Source: Actinomycetes bacterium
Lineage (GTDB): Bacteria; Actinomycetota; Actinomycetes; Propionibacteriales; Nocardioidaceae
Length of the DNA stretch: 32,442 nucleotides
Assembly (NCBI GenBank): GCA_023417775.1
Contig: JAEZEJ010000137.1
Location: forward strand, 1-32,442
Direction of reading: 5' to 3'
The notes under the pieces are model-generated. The model was not told the origin of the DNA and made no database searches. It saw only the letters and a program-made list of their open reading frames with translations. Below, one piece after another: positions 22,294 through 29,294 of this stretch; the stretch's first letter is position 1; every line of letters begins with the position of its first letter. Made by a program: the position numbers and the translations under genes.

Positions 22294-23304
22294 GTGAGCC
22301 TCGAGTCCTTCATCGCCGGTCTGCCGAAGGCCGAGCTGCACGTGCACCACGTCGGTTCCGCCTCGCCCCGGACGGTCGCCGAGCTGGCGGCACGGCACGC
22401 CGGAGACACCCCGGTGCCGGCCGATCCCGCTCTCCTCGCCGAGTACTTCACCTTCACCGACTTCGCACACTTCATCGAGGTCTACCTCTCGGTCGTCGAT
22501 CTGCTGCGCACGCCCGAGGACATCTGGACCCTCACCTATGAGGTCGCCCGCGATCTCGTCGCCCAGAACGTGCGCTACGCCGAACTGACGATGACGCCGT
22601 ACACCTCGATCGTGCGCGGCATCGCCGCCGAGGCCTATGTCGAGGCGATCGAGGACGCCCGCCGGGCCGCCGAACGAGATCTGGATCTGACCCTGCGCTG
22701 GTGCTTCGACATCCCCGGTGAGTCGGGCCTCGAGGCCGCCGATGTCACCCTCGACACCGCTCTGCGACTCCGACCCGAGGGGCTCGTCTCGTTCGGCCTG
22801 GGCGGTCCCGAGATCGGCGTGCCGCGACCCCAGTTCGCCCCGCACTTCGAGCAGGCGGTGGCCGCCGGACTCCACTCGGTCCCGCATGCGGGCGAGTCCA
22901 CCGGGCCGGAGACGATCTGGGACGCGGTCCGGCACCTGCGCGCCGAGCGCATCGGTCACGGCATCGCCGCGGCCGACGATCCGGAGCTGCTCACCCACCT
23001 CGCCGAGCATGGGATCGTGCTGGAGGTCTGCCCCACCTCGAATGTCAGGACCCGGTCGACCCCGTCCCTGCGCGAGCATCCGCTGCCGGCGCTGGTCGCC
23101 GCGGGCGTCCCCGTCACGATCAACTCCGATGACCCGCCGATGTTCGGGACCACTCTGAACGACGAGTATGCGGTCGCCGCCGAGCTGCTCGGAGTGGAGC
23201 GCGAGGGCATCGTGGACCTCGCCGGTGCCGCCGTGCGGGCGAGCTTCGCCCCCGACGGGGTCCGATCACAGCTCCTGCGCGAGATCGACTCCTACGCAGG
23301 CTGA
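22294..23304 (+). CDS. Adenosine deaminase family protein (adenosine or aminodeoxyfutalosine deaminase)
   Basis: A 336-residue TIM-barrel zinc deaminase. LPKAELHVHHVGSASP (10-25) supplies His16 and His18 to zinc. PHAGES (197-202) has His198 and the catalytic Glu201, RIGHG (219-223) has His222, and NSDDPPMF (277-284) has Asp279/280. The opening HVHHVGSASPRTVAELAARHAG and FTFTDFAHFIEVYLSVVDLLRTPED are shared with the Streptomyces-type clade linked to 6-aminodeoxyfutalosine deamination in the futalosine route to menaquinone. No other futalosine genes are in the window, so adenosine remains equally possible. The start is GTG 22294. The lipoprotein gene overlaps its stop (TGATG). Confidence 0.88.
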   Translation: MSLESFIAGLPKAELHVHHVGSASPRTVAELAARHAGDTPVPADPALLAEYFTFTDFAHFIEVYLSVVDLLRTPEDIWTLTYEVARDLVAQNVRYAELTMTPYTSIVRGIAAEAYVEAIEDARRAAERDLDLTLRWCFDIPGESGLEAADVTLDTALRLRPEGLVSFGLGGPEIGVPRPQFAPHFEQAVAAGLHSVPHAGESTGPETIWDAVRHLRAERIGHGIAAADDPELLTHLAEHGIVLEVCPTSNVRTRSTPSLREHPLPALVAAGVPVTINSDDPPMFGTTLNDEYAVAAELLGVEREGIVDLAGAAVRASFAPDGVRSQLLREIDSYAG

Positions 23305-24095
23305 TGGTTCCGCTGCGCCGATGCGCGCTGGTGGTCGCCGCGCTCGCCCTGGCGGCCTGCGGCGGGGAGGAGTCGGCCGCGGGTCCCTTGCCGGGCGGCG
23401 TGGTCGACTATCAGCTCGGCGGATCCTATGATCCCGAGGAGCGGGTGACGGTCGTGGTCCGCGATCGCACCGACGAGCCCGATCCGGCGCGCTACTCGAT
23501 CTGCTACGTCAACGCCTTCCAGACCCAGCCGGACGAACGCGCGGCGATCGAGCGGGACCATCCCGAACTGCTGTTGACCGGGTCCGGCGGACCGGTGACC
23601 GACCCGGACTGGCCCGACGAGCAGCTATTCGACCTCTCCACACCCGAGCTCCGTGATCAGGTGCTGGAGCTCGTCGAACCCTGGATCGCCGGGTGCGCCG
23701 AGGACGGCTTCGACGCGATCGAGGCCGACAACCTGGACGCCTGGACCCGCGCCCAGGGCGGATACACGCGCGAGGATGCCGAGGCCTTCGCCCAGGACCT
23801 CACCGCATCGGCCCACGAGCACGGGCTCGCGATCGGCCAGAAGAATGCCGCCGAGCTCGACGGACCCTCCCTCGGCTTCGACTTCGCCGTCACCGAGGAA
23901 TGTGCCGTCTTCGACGAGTGCGCCCGGTACGCCGAGCTCTACGACGAGGAGGTCATCGAGATCGAGTACACCGACAACGGGCGCGAGGCCTTCGCGCAGG
24001 CCTGCCGGGACCGCAGCGATGACCACCCGATCACCCTGCGCGACCGGGACCTGGTGACCGTCGACGACGAGGGGCACGTCTTCGAGGCCTGCTGA
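23304..24095 (+). CDS. Lipoprotein with GH114-like endo-alpha-1,4-polygalactosaminidase domain
   Basis: A 263-residue exported lipoprotein. RR at 5-6, a hydrophobic segment and the lipobox LAAC (16-19) mark signal peptidase II processing with lipid on Cys19. The body is a TIM-barrel GH114/DUF297 domain: VVDYQLGGSYDP (33-44), SICYVNAFQTQPDER (63-77), GFDAIEADNLDAWTR (about 135-149) with the acidic catalytic candidates, AIGQKNAAEL (about 175) and EIEYTDNGREAF near the end. The family hydrolyses galactosaminogalactan-like polymers; use on a foreign or own surface glycan is inferred. The start overlaps the deaminase stop, so the two are coupled although functionally unlike. It converges on the beta-lactamase-like gene with 3 bases between them. 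Confidence 0.88.
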   Translation: MVPLRRCALVVAALALAACGGEESAAGPLPGGVVDYQLGGSYDPEERVTVVVRDRTDEPDPARYSICYVNAFQTQPDERAAIERDHPELLLTGSGGPVTDPDWPDEQLFDLSTPELRDQVLELVEPWIAGCAEDGFDAIEADNLDAWTRAQGGYTREDAEAFAQDLTASAHEHGLAIGQKNAAELDGPSLGFDFAVTEECAVFDECARYAELYDEEVIEIEYTDNGREAFAQACRDRSDDHPITLRDRDLVTVDDEGHVFEAC

Positions 24096-24098
24096 AGG

Positions 24099-24896
24099 TC
24101 AGCCGGCGATGGCCGCGCCGATCGAGCGCAGAGCGGCGAGGGCGGCGTCACGGCGATCGGGGCCGTTGGCGTCCCAGTGCGCGAGGGCGGCGTAGGCGAT
24201 GCCCCCCGCCGGGGTCTCGATGATCCCGGTATCGGCCCGTACGCCGGGATCGGTGCCGGTCTTGGACCACAACCGCACCCCGCGGTCGGCCGCCTGATGG
24301 GCGAGCGGGTCGAGTCCGAAGGCGCCGCCGATCATCGACAGATCGGTGGTCGCGCCGATCCATCCCCGCACCCGGGCGCTCACGGCGGCGTCGATCACCT
24401 CCCCGCGGTGGAGTCGCGCCATCAGCTCGCTCAGCTCATCGGCGCGCCCTCGTGACAGGGCCACCGGATCGGCGGAGCGGCGCTCGTCGCGGACCCGGTC
24501 GAGCAGTGCGGAGTCGGCGAGGCCAAGTGCTCGCGTCGTCGCACCGATCGGCTCCAGCCCGAGACGACGGATGAGGACATTGGCGGCCAGGTTGTCGCTC
24601 ACCGCGCCGATGAGGACGCACAGATCCTCAATGCACAGCACCGGCTGACGCAGGAACTGCCAGAGACCCGAGTCCCCGACCCGCTCGTCCAGGTCCCAGC
24701 CGAGGTCCTCGGCGGGGTCGAGCTCGCCTGCCTCGATGCGCCGAGCCGCCTCGATGAGCGCGAACAGCTTGCCGATGCTCGCGATCGGCACCACCTGGCC
24801 CGCGCCCTGTCCGGCGAGCACCCGGCCGGACCGGGCCTCGCGCAGACAGACCGACCAGGTGATACCGGAGGGCAGTGCCGGCAGCGTGATCGTCAT
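24099..24896 (-). CDS. Class A beta-lactamase-like serine hydrolase without signal peptide
   Basis: A 265-residue serine hydrolase of the penicillin-binding/class A fold. The three active-site elements are present: SIGK (Ser40, Lys43) as SxxK, SDN (100-102), and KTG (212-214) in WSKTGTDPG. No ExxLN omega-loop motif is evident between the SDN and KTG elements, so efficient beta-lactam hydrolysis is doubtful. No secretion signal is present at the N-terminus (MTITLPALPSGITW), so it would act in the cytoplasm unless carried out by another route. The ATG 24896 overlaps the stop of the upstream membrane-protein gene (TGATG). It may be a peptidase, esterase or signalling hydrolase; the substrate is unknown. 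Confidence 0.85.
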   Translation of the reverse strand: MTITLPALPSGITWSVCLREARSGRVLAGQGAGQVVPIASIGKLFALIEAARRIEAGELDPAEDLGWDLDERVGDSGLWQFLRQPVLCIEDLCVLIGAVSDNLAANVLIRRLGLEPIGATTRALGLADSALLDRVRDERRSADPVALSRGRADELSELMARLHRGEVIDAAVSARVRGWIGATTDLSMIGGAFGLDPLAHQAADRGVRLWSKTGTDPGVRADTGIIETPAGGIAYAALAHWDANGPDRRDAALAALRSIGAAIAG

Positions 24897-25627
24897 CAAG
24901 TGACCGCCTTCTCGAATCGTGGCTCCATCGCCCAGAACGCACCCAGGGGCAGTCCGCGCAGGGCCTGGGCATCATCAGGGTGCAACTCCTTGCGACGGAC
25001 GAGCTCGGTGAGGATCCGCCCGCGTTCCTCGAGCAGTTCCTCGCGCGTCCGCTCGGGCAGCGCAGTGAGCCGCTCCGCGAGCCGGCTGTAGCGATGGACC
25101 CAGATGCCGCCGGGGCGGGAGAAGAAGGTCTCGACGAGGACCAGGAGCAGCGCGCAGACCGACACCACACCCATGAGGACGAAGACGCCATCACCGAGGT
25201 CACCGCGCGTGTAGCGAACAGCCAACGCACCGCAGACGACCAGCGACAGCACGGCGATGACATAGGCGAGGTCGTTGCGACGCCGGCCCGCCCGCCACCA
25301 CTGCGCCGCGAACATCGCCAGGCCGACGATGCCCAGCAACAGGCTGAGCGGCAGCAGGATGTCGCGACTCCCGCTGCCCATCGGATCGACGGCGGTCGAA
25401 CTCGCGATACCGGGGATCCACCCCCCAGGCCCCACGGTCGCCATGGCACCGAAGACCGCGACCCCGCAGGTCACAGCGCCCATCTGGATCCGCTGCTGGC
25501 GCTGGAACCAGGAGCCGTACGACTCCGTGGTCATGCCGAGCCGGTGCTCGATCTCGCCGAAGGGCACCTTCCCGCCGAAACGGTGGTTGCGCGCCCAGTG
25601 CCGCGGTGTCTCGTCGTCGGTGTTCAT
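24896..25627 (-). CDS. Four-helix membrane protein of unknown function
   Basis: A 243-residue protein not recognised as a named family. A soluble N-terminus (1-45, HWARNHRFGGKVPFGEIEHRLGM) precedes four hydrophobic helices (about 48-66, 88-107, 117-135 and 147-168). A cytoplasmic helical C-terminus (about 178-243, ERTREELLEERGRILTELVRRK then ELHPDDAQALRGLPLGAFW) has SHOCT-like oligomerisation character. ATG 25627 or the adjacent GTG 25630 is the start. Its stop overlaps the start of the beta-lactamase-like hydrolase, so the two are made together and may work as a membrane platform and enzyme; that is inference. Confidence 0.75.
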   Translation of the reverse strand: MNTDDETPRHWARNHRFGGKVPFGEIEHRLGMTTESYGSWFQRQQRIQMGAVTCGVAVFGAMATVGPGGWIPGIASSTAVDPMGSGSRDILLPLSLLLGIVGLAMFAAQWWRAGRRRNDLAYVIAVLSLVVCGALAVRYTRGDLGDGVFVLMGVVSVCALLLVLVETFFSRPGGIWVHRYSRLAERLTALPERTREELLEERGRILTELVRRKELHPDDAQALRGLPLGAFWAMEPRFEKAVT

Positions 25628-25723
25628 CACCGCCCATTGTCGCGCGAAATCGGCCGCCGTCGCGTGCCCTCCTCGCTGACACCCGATGGTGAGCGTCCGG
25701 CCGGACTGACGTCCGGTCGTCGG

Positions 25724-26746
25724 TCAGCGCCAGCCGAGCGCGGGTGCCACGTGGGTGAGGATCGACTCCAGGACATGGGCGTTGTAGTCCACACCGAGCG
25801 TGTTCGGCACGGTCAGCAGGAGCGTGTCGGCCGCGGCGATGGCCTCGTCCTCGCGCAGCTGCTCCACGAGCGCATCGGGCTCGTCGGCGTAAGAGCGTCC
25901 GAAGATGGCACGCGTGTTCTCGTCGATCATGCCGATCTGATCCGAAGCATCGCGGTTGAGGCCGAAATAGGCGCGGTCGCGGTCGTCGACGAGCGCGAAG
26001 ATGGAGCGGCTGACCGAGACGCGCGGCTCACGCTCGTGCCCAGCCTCCTTCCACGCCTCGCGATAGACATCGATCTGCTCGCGCTGCTGGACATGGAAGG
26101 GCTTGCCGTTCTCGTCGTCCTTGAGTGTCGAGGACTGCAAGTTCATGCCGAGCGCGGCGGCCCAGCGCGCCGTGCCGGTGGAGCCCGAACCCCACCAGAT
26201 GCGCTCGCGCAGACCCTCCGAGTGCGGCTCGACCCGCAACAGGCCTGGAGGATTGGCGAACATCGGACGCGGATTGGGCTCGGCGAATCCTTGCCCGCCC
26301 AGCACCTGGAGCGCGACCTCGGTGTGCCGGCGAGCCATGTCCGCGTCGGTATCGCCTTCCGAGGGCTCGTACCCGAAATAGCGCCAGCCGTCGATCACCT
26401 GCTCCGGTGACCCGCGGGAGATGCCGAGCTGGAGCCGGCCGCCCGCGATGAGATCGGCAGCACCGGCCTCCTCGGCGAAGTAGAGAGGATTCTCATAGCG
26501 CATGTCGATGACCCCGGTGCCGATCTCGATCCGCGAGGTGCGGGCGCCGATCGCGGCGAGCAGCGGGAAGGGCGATCCGAGTTGGCGCGCGAAGTGGTGG
26601 ACGCGGACGTAGGCGCCGTCGACGCCCAGGTCCTCGGCCGCCACGGCGAGCTCGATCGTCTGAGTGAGCGCGTCGGCTGCGGTCCGCACCTGCGATCCGG
26701 GGGCCGGCTGCCAGTGCCCGAAAGAGAGGAATCCGATCTTCTTCAC
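25724..26746 (-). CDS. LLM class flavin-dependent oxidoreductase
   Basis: A 340-residue luciferase-like monooxygenase (TIM barrel, FMN or F420 dependent). IGFLSFGHW (4-12), TIELAVAAEDLGVDGAYVRVHHF (30-52), RIEIGTGVIDMRYENPLYFAEEAGAADLIAGGRLQLGISRGSPEQVIDGW (about 72-121) and WWGSGSTGTARWAAALGMNL (about 194-213) are standard blocks of bacterial luciferase-like proteins; AADLIAGGRLQLGISRG is diagnostic. It would oxidise a small substrate with oxygen or transfer hydride; the substrate is unknown. The start is GTG 26746 without a good ribosome site. The gene is alone on its strand between unrelated genes. Confidence 0.88.
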   Translation of the reverse strand: MKKIGFLSFGHWQPAPGSQVRTAADALTQTIELAVAAEDLGVDGAYVRVHHFARQLGSPFPLLAAIGARTSRIEIGTGVIDMRYENPLYFAEEAGAADLIAGGRLQLGISRGSPEQVIDGWRYFGYEPSEGDTDADMARRHTEVALQVLGGQGFAEPNPRPMFANPPGLLRVEPHSEGLRERIWWGSGSTGTARWAAALGMNLQSSTLKDDENGKPFHVQQREQIDVYREAWKEAGHEREPRVSVSRSIFALVDDRDRAYFGLNRDASDQIGMIDENTRAIFGRSYADEPDALVEQLREDEAIAAADTLLLTVPNTLGVDYNAHVLESILTHVAPALGWR

Positions 26747-26801
26747 TGTGAGGTCAACGTCCAGGCCTGCGGATCATTCCCCGGCCGCGACCGCCAGTCC
26801 G

Positions 26802-27074
26802 TCATTTCCGTTCGCCGAAGCGGAATTGGCTCCCGTACTGCCAGTCGCCGCCGTACGCCAGCCTCTTGCAGTTCACCGAGATGTACGCGTCGTGATACTG
26901 GCGGGCGTACTTGGTGTGCTGGACGTTGCTCTGATACAGGCAGGAGAAGTAGTTCTTCCCGTAGTAGTGCGTCCGTATCGTCCCCGCATTCGCTGCATTC
27001 GCCGAGCCCAGAACGAGCGTTCCGGCCGCGACGAGAGCGGCGATGACCAAGGTCAGCGGACGGCGGACTCTCAT
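26802..27074 (-). CDS. Small secreted Tyr-rich protein with two Cys
   Basis: A 90-residue preprotein. MRVRRPLTLVIAALVAAGTL is a clear signal peptide start, with ANA cleavage near residue 30. The mature part (about 60 residues, beginning GTIRTHYYGKNYFSCLYQSN) is basic, with 8 Tyr and two Cys (residues about 44 and 73) that could form one disulfide; it ends GGDWQYGSQFRFGERK. No family is recognised. An ATG 9 bases upstream at 27083 is also possible. Size, charge and aromatic content recall secreted bacteriocins or inhibitors, but no immunity or transport gene is adjacent, so no function is assigned. Confidence 0.7.
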   Translation of the reverse strand: MRVRRPLTLVIAALVAAGTLVLGSANAANAGTIRTHYYGKNYFSCLYQSNVQHTKYARQYHDAYISVNCKRLAYGGDWQYGSQFRFGERK

Positions 27075-27158
27075 CGATTCCATACGACCAAACCAATCAT
27101 CGGTGGCCTCGCGGGGCAACCGGAGCCGACGCGGGAGATGGACGGGTGCTGCCGGACG

Positions 27159-28282
27159 TCACCCCAGGACGCGGGCCATCTGGAGGACGGCGCGTTCGAG
27201 CAGCTCAGGGGTCGTGGCGTAGTTGAGGCGGGCATGGCGCTCGCCCCCGGGCCCGAAGGGCAGGCCGGAACTCAGCGCGACCCGTCCACGCTCCAGGATC
27301 GGCTCGGCAGGGTCCTCACCGAGGAGATCCCCGAAGTCGAGCCAGTCCAGATAACACCCCTCGCCGCCCGACCAGCCGACGGCGGGAAGGTGCTCGTCCA
27401 GCAGATCGCGCAGCAGCCGCCGGTTGTCCTCCAGGTCGCCCACCACCGCGTCGAGCCACGCATCCGCACCGGCGAAGGCGCGGTCTGGGCGATCAGGCCG
27501 AACTGGCTCGCGCCGAAGGTGACCACAGGAGGGATGGCGGCCAGCTCGTGGACCGCATCGGGGCCGGCGAGCAGCATGCCCGCCTTGAGGCCGGCGAGGT
27601 TGAAGGCCTTGGAGGCCGAGGTGGCGACGAAGCCGCGACCGCCGCCCTCCACCGTCAGGAAGGGGACGAAGCCGCGTGGCGCGAGCGGGGCGTGGATCTC
27701 GTCGACGATCAACCGCGCCTCCCGCTCGGCGGCGACCTGCGCGACGGCCTCGAGCTCGACGCGGGTGTGGACCGTGCCGGTCGGATTGTGCGGGCTGCAC
27801 AGCAGATAGCACGCACCCGGCCCGAGCTCGGCGAGCACGCTGTCGAGGCGGTCCAGATCCAGGCGGCCATCGGCACCCAGGGGCGCGAGGGCGACGCGTC
27901 GTTCCGCCCATTCGACGACCTCGTAGAAGGGCGGATAGACCGGCGGGTTGAGCACGACGGGGGCACCGGGAGCGGTGGCCAGCCGGATGGCGGTCGCGAG
28001 CCCGGTCAGCACGTCGGCGAGCTCGACCCCGGCATCCTCCGCGACCGCCCACCCCCAGCGACGCCGGGCGAAGCCCGCGAAGGCGTCGAGACAATGGCCC
28101 ACCACGCCGTAGCCGGCATCACCGCGGGTGACGAGATCCTGCAGCGCGTCGGTTACGACGGCCGCGGGTCGCGCGTCCATCTCGGCGATCCACAGCGGCA
28201 GGACATCCTCCGGGTACTGGGACCACTTCACGCTCGTGCGTCCCCGGAGCTCGGTTTCCGTCAGTTCTCGCAGCGGATGCAT
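27159..28282 (-). pseudogene. MalY/PatB-type PLP aminotransferase (C-S beta-lyase) with frameshift
   Basis: Two overlapping frames together encode one fold-type I PLP enzyme of about 374 residues. The first frame (from ATG 28282) gives VKWSQYPEDVLPLWIAEMDAR, LCSPHNPTGTVHTRVEL, LIVDEIHAPL and SASKAFNLAGLKAG with the PLP lysine, then QFGLIAQT. The other frame continues AFAGADAWLDAVVGDLEDNR and so on to the stop at 27159, including the expected C-terminal ARLNYATTPELLERAV. A single missing base near 27479-27484 joins them; the total span (1124 bases) is one short of a multiple of three. MalY/PatB enzymes cleave cystathionine-like C-S bonds. Either a recent pseudogene or a sequencing error in the GCGCG run. 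Confidence 0.88.
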
Positions 28283-28340
28283 GGACCCATCTTCCCCTTC
28301 GGCGTCACGGCGCGCGGCGGCACCGGCTTCATCGGACCCC

Positions 28341-28407
28341 TTGACAGTGTGACCTGCCTCTCCTTTAGGATCGACCCGTATTGCGCAACCTATTCCGTAT
28401 AACGAAA
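28341..28407 (+). promoter_or_regulatory. Promoter and candidate IclR-type operator of the lyase/hydro-lyase operon
   Basis: TTGACA (28341-28346) is a perfect -35 hexamer. TAGGAT (28366-28371) is a reasonable -10 at 19 bases, or TTTAGG at 17. Downstream lie TTGCGCAA (28381-28388, perfect palindrome) and TTCCGTATAACGAAA (28393-28407), whose TTnCG...CGnAA symmetry recalls IclR-family operators. Sites just after the promoter would allow repression. No IclR gene is in the window. Confidence 0.6.
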
Positions 28408-28418
28408 CGAGGCAGTCG

Positions 28419-29285
28419 ATGTCGAACCGCTTACGCGATCAGTTGGACGAGGACCTCGTCCTGGCCCCCGGCGTCTGGGACGGCCTGACCGCCGTCATCG
28501 CCGAACAAGCCGGCTTCTCCGCGCTGTGCGCCTCCGGCTTCGCCATCTCCGCGAGCCTCGGCTACCCGGATGCCGAGCTCTACACCATGACCGAGAACCT
28601 CCACGCCGTCCGAACGATCCGCGAGGCGAGCCCCCTCCCGCTCGTCGCCGATATCGACACCGGCTACGGCAACGCCGTCAACGCCGTGCGTACCGCACAG
28701 CGTTTCCTCGATGCCGGAGTCGAGGCCGTGTTCATGGAGGACCAGGAATCCCCCAAGCGCTGTCCGCTGACCACCGGCGCCACGCTTCCGCTGCTGGACG
28801 TCACCGCCGCCGCCGGCAAGATCCGCGCGGTGAAGGACACCGTCGGCACGGACATGCTCGTCATCGCCCGGACCGATGCCCGCGGCGACGACGCACTCCG
28901 CCGGGCCGTCGCCTATGTCGAGGCCGGCGCCGACCTGATCATGCCGGTCACCAAGACCTTCGACACCGTCGAGGAGTGGGCCGCGTGCCACGCCGAGGTC
29001 GGCGTGCCCCTGATGGCGACCCTGACCGCCTCGGCATGGACCGAGAAGGCGTTCACGCCGGAGGTCATGCGTGAGATCGGGGTCGGACTGGCCATCCTCC
29101 CGACACAACTCCTCATGGCGGTCGCGGGCGTCGCCGAACGCACACTGGGACGCCTGGCCCGCGACGAGGCACCGACGAAGGTCGGCGAGGACGAACGCGC
29201 GATGGCGCACCATCGCTTCGTCGATCTCATCGGGACAGCCGATGTCGAACGGCTCCAGCACACCTATCTCCCCGAGAGCGCCTGA
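28419..29285 (+). CDS. Isocitrate lyase/PEP mutase family carbon-carbon lyase
   Basis: A 288-residue TIM barrel of the isocitrate lyase/PEP mutase superfamily. VADIDTGYGN (76-85) has the Mg-binding acids, FMEDQESPKRC (105-115) carries the catalytic loop Cys115, and VIARTDAR (148-155) supplies the phosphate/carboxylate Arg. The true methylisocitrate lyase loop is KRCGH; here it is KRCPL, so the natural substrate probably differs. Relatives include 2,3-dimethylmalate lyase, oxaloacetate decarboxylase and petal-death-protein-like lyases, which release pyruvate or a similar oxoacid from 2-hydroxy acids. It leads an operon with LeuCD-like hydro-lyase subunits 9 bases downstream, which implies that it cleaves their hydrated product. 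Confidence 0.9.
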   Translation: MSNRLRDQLDEDLVLAPGVWDGLTAVIAEQAGFSALCASGFAISASLGYPDAELYTMTENLHAVRTIREASPLPLVADIDTGYGNAVNAVRTAQRFLDAGVEAVFMEDQESPKRCPLTTGATLPLLDVTAAAGKIRAVKDTVGTDMLVIARTDARGDDALRRAVAYVEAGADLIMPVTKTFDTVEEWAACHAEVGVPLMATLTASAWTEKAFTPEVMREIGVGLAILPTQLLMAVAGVAERTLGRLARDEAPTKVGEDERAMAHHRFVDLIGTADVERLQHTYLPESA

Positions 29286-29294
29286 GGAGGAGCC

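Noticed and set aside
26802..27074. Lactococcin 972-type bacteriocin
   Set aside because: The GGDWQYG block recalls that family's GGxWxYG, but there it lies near the mature N-terminus and here at the C-terminus, and no immunity/ABC genes follow.
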